A stretch of 8,337 bases of DNA, taken from the NCBI GenBank assembly GCA_003455235.1, contig DMRT01000325.1, positions 1 to 8,337 of the forward strand, in the 5' to 3' direction. This DNA is from Chitinophagaceae bacterium. GTDB taxonomy: Bacteria > Bacteroidota > Bacteroidia > Chitinophagales > Chitinophagaceae. Shown piece by piece: positions 1-7,202 of the stretch (position 1 is the first letter of the stretch; every line of letters starts with the position of its first letter). The notes below the pieces were generated by a model. It saw nothing but the letters and a program-made list of their open reading frames with translations. It was not told where the DNA came from and made no database searches. A program made the position numbers and the translations under genes.

Positions 1-531
1 TACCGTAAACCCTGCAACAGGGCTGGGATAAATTTGAATAGTACGTATGCTGCTGTCTGTACAGCCGCCAGGCATCATTACCAGCATCTTCACCATGTAA
101 CTTCCCGGAACAGAATAATTATAAGCAACGTCCCGGGTATTGAATAAAGTACCATCACCCATATTCCAGTTGTATTGTATGCTACCGGCGGAAGGAGTAC
201 TGGTATTGGTAAACGCAAAGCGGCGATCCTTAAAACACTGGCCCGTATCATTTACCGTAAAGGATGCAACCGGACTGGCATAAACCGTTACTACAGCCGA
301 TACCGTGTCACTGCAATTGGTTGTATTGCTTTTCACCAGCAGCTTCACTGTATAAATACCCGGGCTTAAATAATGGTGCGTAATATCTTTTGTGGTATCG
401 GTGTACCCATCCCCCATGTTCCAGTTGTATTGCAAACTCCCGGAAGTAATGCTGCTGGTATTGGTAAAGATGAACTGGTTATCATTGAAACATTGTGCCG
501 CATTGTTAATTGTAAAGCCCGGCACCGGACT
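1..531 (-). repeat. Tandem PKD-domain repeats, about 85 codons each
   Basis: Inside the surface-protein gene, a unit begins at 531 (residue 478), again at 276 (residue 563) and a third time at 24 (residue 647, cut by the edge). The two complete units are 85 and 84 residues and share about 40 identical positions in my hand alignment. Shared blocks are SPV, QCF, FTNTS, QYNWNMGDG, PG-Y-VK and C-D. At the DNA level the best match is around 157-178 versus 412-434. The third unit shows the array continues outside the window. Confidence 0.85.
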
Positions 532-1962
532 TTCATAAATATCCACCTGCTGGTAACGGGTTTGCACATGGCAGCCGCCAAAGCCAAAAAGAACGGCATG
601 GTATAATCCTGTTTGTATTGGCCGGTAACTGGTTTGATTAGCGCCGGGTATGGCTATATTATTTCTATACCATTGAATGCTGTCGGCAGGCATTACTTTC
701 AAAATGGTACTGTCGCCGGCCGAACAACGGCTGATATTCCCCCTAACCTGTAATGCAGTATCCAGGTTTGCCAGGGTGATATTCACGGTATCGGTTCCCA
801 CACATCCACCCCCGTAATTTGTTACCGTTAACACATAAGATACCGGCGATGATACTGTAGCAACCGGGTTCGAAATATTCGGATTGCTGAGCCCCGTCGC
901 CGGGTTCCAGCTGTATCGCATGCCCATCTCAGGTGGTTTGCCGAGTTGCACCTGTGTATTCGGACAAACAGCCCTGTCGGGACCCGCATCAGGCTGAAGC
1001 CTCAGTGTGTCCAGCAGGTGAGCGGTTAAGGTGTCTTTACAACCATAGCCGTTATAAGGAATCAATTCAACGTTTACAATGGTGCCTGCCGTTGGTGGCG
1101 GATTGTAATGAAGCGTTTGTGTAGTTCCCAGCACCTGTGTAAAATTGTTATTCCACCAGGTATAATTCTGAAAGCCAAACGGAGCTGTTACCAGTACAGC
1201 CGTATCTCCCGGGCAAAAAGTGGCGCCGATAAACGAACCGCTGCATTGTGAATTGATATCGATATATGCATAGCCAAAATGATCGGTTGCCCCGCAATCG
1301 GTGGTGGTAAACTGTATGCGAAACGTTTTTCCGGCATACCCACTCAGGTTCACCGACATGGCAGACCAATCCTTATACCGTACAGGTGCACCCGGCGGAC
1401 TATTGGGAGATACCTGGAAACCGGGCAGGATACTGTCTACGATAAATGACATGGTGGAGCAGCCTTCCAGTATGTCATCTGTTACATTCGTTACATCAAT
1501 GCGCAGCCTGGGCTGCAGGTGAGACACATGATTGAAATCCTGCAGAACAATAGCATAATTATAGATCAGTGTAAATTCATTCTGGCCGGCAGGAATGGTG
1601 AACGTATAGGAAATGCTTTCGGCCTGGCCGCCGGGAGAAGCATTGCCAAGCTGAATGGAATGACCGCTGCCGTTGGGACAGTTTTTGGGAAACCCACCGT
1701 AGAAATCGGCCCCGTCGCCAGGCAGGAAAGAAAGCATGGTATGCCTGTCTGTAACCGGCGGAGAAGGATTTAATACAAGATTACCCGACGAAAAAGATCC
1801 TGTATAACATTGCCAGCCGGTAAAGGTGCCCGTTTCAAAATCAATATTGGAAGGACATTGTGATGCGGCAGTAAAAGAAACGAATACAAAGCACCACACA
1901 ACAGGAGCCACCCGGAAACCATATTGGTGAAACTGTTCCAGGCGCTGATACAGATGTTTCAT
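1..1962 (-). CDS. Secreted PKD/Ig-like repeat surface protein, probable T9SS cargo (C-terminus beyond window)
   Basis: One open frame of 654 codons runs from the ATG at 1960-1962 to the left edge without a stop. Residues 1-34 look like a long signal peptide: a basic N-region with R7 and R17, a hydrophobic core at about 19-33, and cleavage near S34. Residues 36-240 form an unnamed Cys-containing beta-sandwich-like domain opening with an IDFETGTFTGW motif. Residues 325-398 match the common Bacteroidota segment with DAGPDRAVCP, SWNPATGLSNPNISNP and GCVGTDTV. Residues 401-476 resemble an Ig-like repeat (C413, W431, Y445, C464). PKD repeats start at 478, 563 and 647, each with an SPV start and a YNWNMGDG core. 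The frame stays open upstream to the transporter gene, but this is its only ATG and it gives a credible signal peptide. Such proteins usually end in a T9SS sorting or gliding-type C-terminal domain; that end is not visible, so export by T9SS is inferred. The exact role is unknown; adhesion or matrix function is typical of the class. Confidence 0.88.
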   Translation of the reverse strand, partial: MKHLYQRLEQFHQYGFRVAPVVWCFVFVSFTAASQCPSNIDFETGTFTGWQCYTGSFSSGNLVLNPSPPVTDRHTMLSFLPGDGADFYGGFPKNCPNGSGHSIQLGNASPGGQAESISYTFTIPAGQNEFTLIYNYAIVLQDFNHVSHLQPRLRIDVTNVTDDILEGCSTMSFIVDSILPGFQVSPNSPPGAPVRYKDWSAMSVNLSGYAGKTFRIQFTTTDCGATDHFGYAYIDINSQCSGSFIGATFCPGDTAVLVTAPFGFQNYTWWNNNFTQVLGTTQTLHYNPPPTAGTIVNVELIPYNGYGCKDTLTAHLLDTLRLQPDAGPDRAVCPNTQVQLGKPPEMGMRYSWNPATGLSNPNISNPVATVSSPVSYVLTVTNYGGGCVGTDTVNITLANLDTALQVRGNISRCSAGDSTILKVMPADSIQWYRNNIAIPGANQTSYRPIQTGLYHAVLFGFGGCHVQTRYQQVDIYESPVPGFTINNAAQCFNDNQFIFTNTSSITSGSLQYNWNMGDGYTDTTKDITHHYLSPGIYTVKLLVKSNTTNCSDTVSAVVTVYASPVASFTVNDTGQCFKDRRFAFTNTSTPSAGSIQYNWNMGDGTLFNTRDVAYNYSVPGSYMVKMLVMMPGGCTDSSIRTIQIYPSPVAGFTV

Positions 1963-2018
1963 CCCGCAGTTATTGTCTTTATAAATCAATATAACTCTAT
2001 TTAAAAGAGAATACGAGA

Positions 2019-2049
2019 GAAATGTATAAGTGATGATGAATTGTACAGA
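2019..2049 (-). promoter_or_regulatory. Possible Bacteroidota-type promoter for the PKD protein gene
   Basis: Read on the minus strand, TCTG (2046-2049) is followed after 19 bases by TACATTTC (2019-2026). The known Bacteroidota sigma-A consensus is TTTG, 19-21 bases, TAnnTTTG, so each element has one mismatch while the spacing fits. It would leave a leader of about 56 bases before the ATG at 1962. The 119-base gap here is one of the two largest in the window, which suits a separate transcription start. Such short motifs occur by chance, so this is tentative. Confidence 0.3.
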
Positions 2050-2081
2050 ACTGATACAAGCCGGCCAGCAGGCGAAAACGA

Positions 2082-2873
2082 TCAGCGGGGGTCATTCATG
2101 GCCGCCTCCTTCATTTCGGTAGCCAGGCCCTTGCCCAGGTATCTTTCAATCCAGCCATGAACAAGATAGATGACCGGTGTGAGTAAGATGGCCACGGCAA
2201 ACTTATAAATATAATTCCCCGTACCGGTTACCAGCACCTGGTGCATGCTCCAGGGTTCGCCTTGCCCGGTCTGAATACGCTTGCCCACGTAAAAGGCAAT
2301 GAAGAGCACCACGAAACTATCTACCAGCTGGGAAACAAGCGTAGAACCGGTTGCCCGAAGCCAGATGCTTTTTTCGCCCGTTATTTTTTTGATGCGGTGA
2401 AAGATGAGTACGTCGAGCACCTGCCCCACCAGGAAGGCAACCATGGAGCCGATGATGATCCACAAGCCCTGCCCAAAAATACCCCGGAAGGCATTATCCG
2501 GTTTATCAATACCGTTGCCGATGGAAAAATATTCTGAGGGCGACAGGTGAATGGCGCCATTAAAAATAAGGAAGGCATATGCGATGAGGCCGATGGTTAG
2601 ATAGGAAAGGAATTTTACACCCCTTGTGCCGTAGTATTCATTGATGATATCCGTCATGATAAACACCACCGGCCACAGCAACACCCCGGCCGTTAAATGA
2701 AAACTGAACGGGCTGCCGAAGAGGTTGATATTGGCTCGCTGCAACCCCACGGTATCTTCGAGTGAAAATATTTTTACGCCGATCACTTCTGCCATCAGGG
2801 CGCTGGTGATGAAGATACCGCCAAGCAGCAGGAACAGCTTGGTGCTTTTGTCTTTAAGAATGTTGTGTATCAT
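2082..2873 (-). CDS. yhhQ: Queuosine-precursor transporter, YhhQ/VUT family
   Basis: A 263-residue inner-membrane protein of the VUT_1/YhhQ family. Members import 7-deazaguanine precursors (preQ0/preQ1, or queuine in some bacteria) for queuosine modification of tRNA; the exact substrate here cannot be told from sequence. Hydrophobic segments lie at roughly 13-32, 60-74, 88-105, 135-158, 178-198 and 222-240. Family hallmarks are TDIINEYYG at 74-82, GQVLDVLIFHRIKK at 150-163, and RATGSTLVSQLVDS at 173-186, followed by NYIYKF at 220-225. It is longer than the E. coli protein (about 220 residues), mainly through the loop between helices at 106-133 and a polar C-terminal tail. Its ATG overlaps the stop of the upstream 103-codon gene (ATGA at 2870-2873), so the two are probably co-translated. 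No other queuosine gene is in the window. Confidence 0.9.
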   Translation of the reverse strand: MIHNILKDKSTKLFLLLGGIFITSALMAEVIGVKIFSLEDTVGLQRANINLFGSPFSFHLTAGVLLWPVVFIMTDIINEYYGTRGVKFLSYLTIGLIAYAFLIFNGAIHLSPSEYFSIGNGIDKPDNAFRGIFGQGLWIIIGSMVAFLVGQVLDVLIFHRIKKITGEKSIWLRATGSTLVSQLVDSFVVLFIAFYVGKRIQTGQGEPWSMHQVLVTGTGNYIYKFAVAILLTPVIYLVHGWIERYLGKGLATEMKEAAMNDPR

Positions 2874-3181
2874 CGTACCTGTTTAATAAAAAAGTGAAAT
2901 AACACCTGGGCACAGAAAACCGCCAGGTTAAAGATAATGATCCACCGGGGGATTTTCACACTCACTTTAAAAGCAGTGAAAATAAACACCAGCAGCAGGA
3001 ACAAGGCATTCACGAGGATGGAACCAAAACCCAGTATTACAAATACATTCTCGAGCCAGGAAAGCGGTATCACCTGGTTGGTGGTGCCGGGCAAACGGTT
3101 ACGTACCTCAACATACCACAGCGTTACGTACACCATGAAGCAGACATTGCACAGCACTGTTATTTTTGAGAAAAAGCGCAT
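2870..3181 (-). CDS. Small three-helix membrane protein, function unknown
   Basis: I do not recognise a named family. The 103-residue protein starts at the ATG at 3179-3181 with a short basic N-terminus (MRFFSK). It has three hydrophobic stretches at about residues 7-24, 43-71 and 80-99, and a basic end (IKQVR), typical of a small inner-membrane protein. Polar residues between helices 1 and 2 (EVRNRLPGTTNQ, 25-36) form a short loop. Its stop codon overlaps the start of the queuosine-precursor transporter by the ATGA arrangement, which usually means coupled translation and often a shared process. That makes a role next to the transporter possible but unproven. Coding status is supported by the overlap, the intact frame and a composition typical of membrane proteins. 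Confidence 0.75.
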   Translation of the reverse strand: MRFFSKITVLCNVCFMVYVTLWYVEVRNRLPGTTNQVIPLSWLENVFVILGFGSILVNALFLLLVFIFTAFKVSVKIPRWIIIFNLAVFCAQVLFHFFIKQVR

Positions 3182-3301
3182 GGGCGGCAGATCATTTAAG
3201 GGTTGAAAATTGCGGAACGCAGTTTAAAATGTTGAACGCTGCTGAAAATTGTTTGCGGTTAAATTTCATCGGAAACTACACAACCATAAACCACAAACCA
3301 C
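3182..3301. other. 120-base intergenic region between pcm and the small membrane protein gene
   Basis: This AT-rich gap is the largest in the window. It probably separates two transcription units because the neighbouring gaps are half as long or overlap. I searched the minus strand for the Bacteroidota TTTG / TAnnTTTG pair and found no pair with correct spacing; the nearest, TAGTTTCC, has a TTTG only 15 bases upstream. No GC-rich hairpin followed by a T run is present. TGAAAATTG occurs twice, about 40 bases apart (near 3203 and 3243), without obvious meaning. Confidence 0.4.
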
Positions 3302-3958
3302 TCACCCATTCCTCCCGCTCAGCATCGGTACAAAGGAAAAATTATCAAACGCCTCTTCACTGATGCTGCCATCTTCGTTTTTAGTAATGCGCAGCATCCG
3401 CTGGTGATGGTCTTCATCCACCGGTATCACCATCTTTCCGCCGGGCTTCAGCTGTTCCACCAGTTTGGGGGGAATGAACGGGGCTGCTGCGGTGATGATC
3501 ACTTTATCGAAGGGCGCAAAAGTGGGCAGTCCTTCATACCCGTCGCCGTAAAAAAACTTGATGTTGGGATACTGGTTTCTCAACACGAATTGTTTGGTGA
3601 GATCAAAGAGTTTTTTCTGCCGCTCGATGGTGTATACCCTTGCTCCCATTTCGGCCAGCACCGTAGCCTGGTACACGCTGCCCGTTCCGATCTCCAGCAC
3701 TTTTTCGTTGGGCTTTACCTGCAGCAATTGTGTTTGATACGCCACGGTATAGGGTTGTGAAATGGTTTGTCCTTCACTGATGGGAAATGCCCGGTCTTCG
3801 TACGCAATCTTGTCGAAGGCACTGTCGAGGAAATAATGCCGGGGAATATTGTTCATGGCCTGCAGCACCTGTTCGTCACTGATTCCCTTGCTGCGCAGCT
3901 GGTCAACCAGTTTTTTCCGCAGGCCTTTGTGCTGGTAACTGTCTTCAAATTTTCTCAT
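3302..3958 (-). CDS. pcm: Protein-L-isoaspartate O-methyltransferase
   Basis: A cytoplasmic repair enzyme that uses S-adenosylmethionine to methylate L-isoaspartyl residues in aged proteins, starting their return to normal aspartate. The 218-residue length is normal for the family. Visible motifs are IPRHYF at 38-43, the substrate-binding GQTISQPY at 63-70, SAM-binding motif I VLEIGTGSVYQ at 87-97, the acidic IE at 111-112 that ends strand 2, GDGYEGLP at 138-145, DKVIITAAAP at 151-160, and LKPGGKMVIPV at 170-180. FVPMLSG near the end is also typical. One oddity is V95: the third glycine of the usual GTGSGYQ loop is valine here (codon 3674-3676). The gene follows the LIC11966-like gene by 53 bases, and those bases can fold back on themselves. 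No signal peptide is seen, as expected. Confidence 0.95.
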   Translation of the reverse strand: MRKFEDSYQHKGLRKKLVDQLRSKGISDEQVLQAMNNIPRHYFLDSAFDKIAYEDRAFPISEGQTISQPYTVAYQTQLLQVKPNEKVLEIGTGSVYQATVLAEMGARVYTIERQKKLFDLTKQFVLRNQYPNIKFFYGDGYEGLPTFAPFDKVIITAAAPFIPPKLVEQLKPGGKMVIPVDEDHHQRMLRITKNEDGSISEEAFDNFSFVPMLSGRNG

Positions 3959-3959
3959 A

Positions 3960-4010
3960 CGGTATGCAAGATAACTAAACAGGCGTACTTTGTTCCCATC
4001 CTGTATACCG
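3960..4010 (-). other. Possible fold-back structure in the leader of pcm
   Basis: The 53-base gap upstream of pcm carries an 11-base arm on the minus strand, CGGTATACAGG (4000-4010). Its second half pairs with CCTGT (3979-3983) and its first half with ATACCG (3960-3965), which sits one base before the pcm start codon. The two pairings nest with a 13-base bulge. If formed in RNA it would cover the translation start region. It lacks the T run of an intrinsic terminator, and arms of 5 and 6 bases can arise by chance. Confidence 0.25.
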
Positions 4011-4011
4011 G

Positions 4012-5043
4012 TTATTTGTAATGCGGTGTGTGTTCATTAAAGAAATCATTCACGGCTTTGTTCCAGTCATTCAGTGCATCGTTTCTTTTTTTATTGAGCT
4101 GCTGGTTGGTGTTGTTGTAAGCCTGTGAAGCACTGTTTACTTCATTTACGCTTTTATTATAAGCATCCACGTCTTCTTTGGTGCGGTTGCCTTTCTTGTC
4201 AAATTCCTTTTTAATGGCATCAAAACGCTCCTTGGTAAGAAAGAACTCGCTGATGGAACCCATCTTGTCGTTCACTTCCATCACGTAAAAATCAAGCATG
4301 GCCCGGCAGGAACTGGTCAGTGCATTATCACCCTGGAAGGCCTTAATGCCATTCAGCTTCTGCAATCCTTCCTGGGCATATTTCAGCAGGGCGCTTTTGT
4401 TCTGCTCAATGCCGGTGATGTTTCCCTTTTCGATGGCTTCCATCAGGTAGGCTTCCTGCTTGTAGGGGCGGAAGAAGATGAGGTATACTTCGTGGTAATA
4501 TTTATTGAGTTCCGTTACCTGTTTCAGCATGTCATCCAGTTCACCCTTTTGCTGGGTAAGGGTAACGTTGTTGCGGGCCGCAAAATCCTTCTGTGCCTGT
4601 TTCACCCTATCGTTGGCCTCGTCCAGCTTTTTATCCACCAGTTCCTGCGCCAGCAGGTAGGCTTCCATCAGGTCGTAACTCTGTTCGGCCACTTCTTCCA
4701 TGTTGATGATCTTGCTGTAGTCTTCGTTGAGTACATTGTAATACAGCTTCATAAAATTCACGGTGGTATCCCGGTAAGCTTTGTCTCCTTTATACGAAGG
4801 CAACCCGGCAATATTCATCCGGGCTTCCTGCACTTCATCGAGCAGTTTGGAACGCAGGCTCTCTACTTTTTTTGCCCGTTTGCCGTGGGCGGAGGCACTT
4901 ACATAACTCAGGAATTTTTTGGAAATGTTTTCACTTTGCCTGCTGATCACACTCATGTATTCAACCGGGCTGTTATAATCCTGCGCAACAGAAGCTGCAT
5001 AACCGGCAAAGAAAAATGCGAAAAGTAAAATGAAGCGTTTCAT
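4012..5043 (-). CDS. Secreted helical protein resembling LIC11966 family surface proteins
   Basis: A 343-residue exported protein of unknown biochemical function. Residues 1-20 are a clear signal peptide (KR, then a hydrophobic core, then SVA before Q21). The lack of a cysteine after it argues for a soluble periplasmic or surface protein rather than a lipoprotein. The mature part is almost entirely helix-forming and charged, with coiled-coil-like stretches at about 130-180 and 270-335. The blocks AHGKRAKKVE (52-61), YNVLNEDYSKI (102-112) and EQSYDLMEAYLLAQE (120-134) recall the LIC11966 family, named from Leptospira; this assignment is from memory and is moderate. Residues 44-117 and 196-269 look like an internal duplication (offset 152, both with a GD at the same place). 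It lies 57 bases after the Tsp protease gene and 53 before pcm, so co-transcription is possible. Confidence 0.85.
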   Translation of the reverse strand: MKRFILLFAFFFAGYAASVAQDYNSPVEYMSVISRQSENISKKFLSYVSASAHGKRAKKVESLRSKLLDEVQEARMNIAGLPSYKGDKAYRDTTVNFMKLYYNVLNEDYSKIINMEEVAEQSYDLMEAYLLAQELVDKKLDEANDRVKQAQKDFAARNNVTLTQQKGELDDMLKQVTELNKYYHEVYLIFFRPYKQEAYLMEAIEKGNITGIEQNKSALLKYAQEGLQKLNGIKAFQGDNALTSSCRAMLDFYVMEVNDKMGSISEFFLTKERFDAIKKEFDKKGNRTKEDVDAYNKSVNEVNSASQAYNNTNQQLNKKRNDALNDWNKAVNDFFNEHTPHYK

Positions 5044-5061
5044 ACAGGGAGATTTGGTTAT

Positions 5062-5079
5062 TGAAATTAAAGATAAATG
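5062..5079 (-). promoter_or_regulatory. Possible -7 promoter element before the LIC11966-like gene
   Basis: On the minus strand the 57-base gap contains TATCTTTA, one mismatch from the Bacteroidota -7 consensus TAnnTTTG, about 27 bases before the ATG at 5043. No good TTTG lies 19-21 bases further upstream, so the match is only half supported. The span given includes a few flanking bases. The gap is AT-rich and lacks a terminator-like hairpin, so read-through from the protease gene is equally possible. Confidence 0.2.
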
Positions 5080-5100
5080 ATTGTAAATAATGCAGGGTCT

Positions 5101-7191
5101 TTATTGGCCCGGCCAGTCGAGCATGACCAGGTATGCTTCCCGCAGCACCCGGTCTTTTGTCACCTGCTGCAGGTAACTGTTGTTGATGTCGCGGCTATGG
5201 GAAGTGGAAACTTCGAATTTCTTTTTATCAAACCCGTTATTCACAGCGGCAAAAGGACCATCGCCCGGCTGCTCTTCCCGGTTCAGTTTTTTAAACATTT
5301 CCATGATACGGGCATAATGCACGGCATAGCTGTTCCACTGCAGTGGTATCACCCGGCCGGTCCGGTATTCTTTCATCCACCTGGCCAGGTCATTGATATT
5401 TTTAAAGTAGGCATCGCCGGCAATGCGCTGTTCACTTTTTATCTTCAGCGCCTCAATGGGTAAAGGAGCCAGGGCCTGGTAAATACCCGTTTTACTGTTA
5501 TCGGGACGCAGGGCGCTTGCATTGAAACGTTCTTTATACGATTCATCGGCATACAGGTCGGGCAGTTCGATGTCGGGGATCACTCCTTTCCATTGCGTGG
5601 TGCTTCCATCCACCCGGTAGAATTTATCCTGTGTAACTTTTACAAAATCGGTATAGGCTTTTGAAGCCGAAGGCGCCAGCGTATCCATGGGAAGCACCAC
5701 CTGTGCTGTTCCCTTGCCGTAGCTGGTGCCTCCCACCACAATGGCCCGGTGATAATCCTGCAGCACGGCACTCACAAATTCGCTGGCACTGGCACTGGCA
5801 CCATTGATCAATACCAAGAGCGGACCATCGTAAATGGTTCCCCGGTTAGGGTCTTTTAAAAAATGAACCTTCCCTTCTTTGTCTTTGGATGAAGCCACCG
5901 GACCGATATCAATGAAGATGCCGGCCAGCTGCATCGCTTCCCACATGCTGCCGCCGCCGTTGTTACGCAGGTCGAGGATAAGGCCGGTGATCGTGTCTCT
6001 TTTAAGCTTCACGATTTCTTTGCTGACATCATTGGCGCATCCATCGTACTTCAGCTGACTTTCATCGGTGGCAGATTCATCTTCACGGCTGTAAAAACCG
6101 GGCAGGTTGATATACCCGATGTTCTTCGCTCCCCGTAACACATAACTTTTCACCACGCTTTCTTCGGCCGTTATTTTTTCTTTGCTGAGCTTTACTGTTT
6201 TTTCTTCGCCGGCTGCCGTACGAACGGTTACTTCCAGCTCTGCCTGGCTGGTACCGCCGAGCATGTCTTCCAGTTCATCGTCGTCATCTATATCGGCCAC
6301 AATTTTCTCCACCCCGTTGCTTTTCACTTTCAGCAGCAGGTCGCCGGTATGCAGCTGACCGCTGCGCCAGGCGCTTCCGCCCGGTTGCAGGTAGCTGATG
6401 GCCTTATCACCCTTTTCATTTTTTTCCAGCTCAAAGCCGGCGCTGTATTCCGATGCGCTTACCAGGGCATCGAATTCTTTTTTGCGGCCGGTATTCATGT
6501 AATTGGTATGCGGATCGTAACACCAGGCAATGCTGTTGAGGTATTCTTCCGACATGTCTTCTGCAAAACGCTGTGGTGTTTTCAGCCGGTTGCTGATGTA
6601 ATACCGTTCTTTTTTCAGCACTTTTTCCCTGGCTTCTTTTTCCAGCTTGCTGAATTCGGCCGGTATTATTTCTTTTACCGGTTTGGCATCCATCTTAACC
6701 ACCGATGCGATATTTTCCAGCACCCGCCACTTCATCATTTTTTGCCAGCGCAGGGCAAAGTCGGCATTGTTCAATGCATACGAAGTACAGGGCCAGGCAA
6801 TGTCGTCGGGTTTTGAAAAGTCGAATGGGTTGGCAAGCAATGCCTGCACCAGGCTGTCGGCCCGCAGCAATCCAGTTTTATAAAGGGCCGTGGACCGGTT
6901 AAAGAATTCCCAGCCCTTGCCGGCCAGTTCTTCATCCAGTTTTGTTTTAAAGGGAGTGAGTATGGCCATATCGGCCTGGGTTAAAAATATCTTTTCCTCA
7001 TCCAGTTCATCCATCCATTTGGTAAACAGCATGGCCGAGGAACTGTCGTTCCAGGTGAGGGGCTGGTAATGATTTTTTTCCAGGAAACGGCAGAGGGTGA
7101 ATGCCTTTTGCTTCAGGGCTCCCGGGTCGGTTTGCTGGGCGTGAACATACAGGGAAGAAACCAACAGCAGTAACTGGCAGATCCTTTTCAT
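5101..7191 (-). CDS. prc: Carboxy-terminal processing protease, Tsp/Prc type (S41)
   Basis: A periplasmic serine protease that cuts proteins from their C-termini; E. coli Prc (682 residues) is the model and this one has 696. Residues 1-18 form a signal peptide (VHA before Q19). The Tsp N-terminal helical domain covers about 25-235 (including CYDPHTNYM at 224-232). A PDZ domain at about 245-335 has an acidic DDDDELED run at 303-310. The S41 catalytic core spans about 345-545, and a Tsp C-terminal domain about 550-690. The catalytic residues can be placed by E. coli spacing: S468 in SASASEF, D479 in LQDY and K493 in YGKGT sit exactly 11 and 25 residues apart, as do S430, D441 and K455 of Prc. 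GLILDLRNNGGG (403-414) is the family strand-loop. The enzyme therefore looks active. It follows the sugar mutase gene by 56 bases. Likely substrates are misfolded or tagged envelope proteins; which ones is not shown. Confidence 0.95.
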   Translation of the reverse strand: MKRICQLLLLVSSLYVHAQQTDPGALKQKAFTLCRFLEKNHYQPLTWNDSSSAMLFTKWMDELDEEKIFLTQADMAILTPFKTKLDEELAGKGWEFFNRSTALYKTGLLRADSLVQALLANPFDFSKPDDIAWPCTSYALNNADFALRWQKMMKWRVLENIASVVKMDAKPVKEIIPAEFSKLEKEAREKVLKKERYYISNRLKTPQRFAEDMSEEYLNSIAWCYDPHTNYMNTGRKKEFDALVSASEYSAGFELEKNEKGDKAISYLQPGGSAWRSGQLHTGDLLLKVKSNGVEKIVADIDDDDELEDMLGGTSQAELEVTVRTAAGEEKTVKLSKEKITAEESVVKSYVLRGAKNIGYINLPGFYSREDESATDESQLKYDGCANDVSKEIVKLKRDTITGLILDLRNNGGGSMWEAMQLAGIFIDIGPVASSKDKEGKVHFLKDPNRGTIYDGPLLVLINGASASASEFVSAVLQDYHRAIVVGGTSYGKGTAQVVLPMDTLAPSASKAYTDFVKVTQDKFYRVDGSTTQWKGVIPDIELPDLYADESYKERFNASALRPDNSKTGIYQALAPLPIEALKIKSEQRIAGDAYFKNINDLARWMKEYRTGRVIPLQWNSYAVHYARIMEMFKKLNREEQPGDGPFAAVNNGFDKKKFEVSTSHSRDINNSYLQQVTKDRVLREAYLVMLDWPGQ

Positions 7192-7202
7192 ATATGAGTT
7201 TT

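Noticed and set aside
175..1773. Several short ORFs on both strands in the first 1.8 kb
   Set aside because: All are covered by the continuous minus-strand frame of the PKD-repeat protein, and none has a domain of its own.
1855..1866. Lipobox in the PKD protein (SQC at residues 34-36)
   Set aside because: Gln precedes the cysteine, whereas a lipobox needs Gly, Ala or Ser there, so ordinary signal peptidase I cleavage is more likely.
3203..3251. Direct repeat TGAAAATTG as an operator pair
   Set aside because: Only two short AT-rich copies exist, with no symmetry and no promoter to relate them to, so chance is the simpler explanation.
4492..5028. Plus-strand open frame of 178 codons
   Set aside because: It lies wholly inside the LIC11966-like gene on the opposite strand, with no motif, and the minus-strand product has a proper signal peptide.
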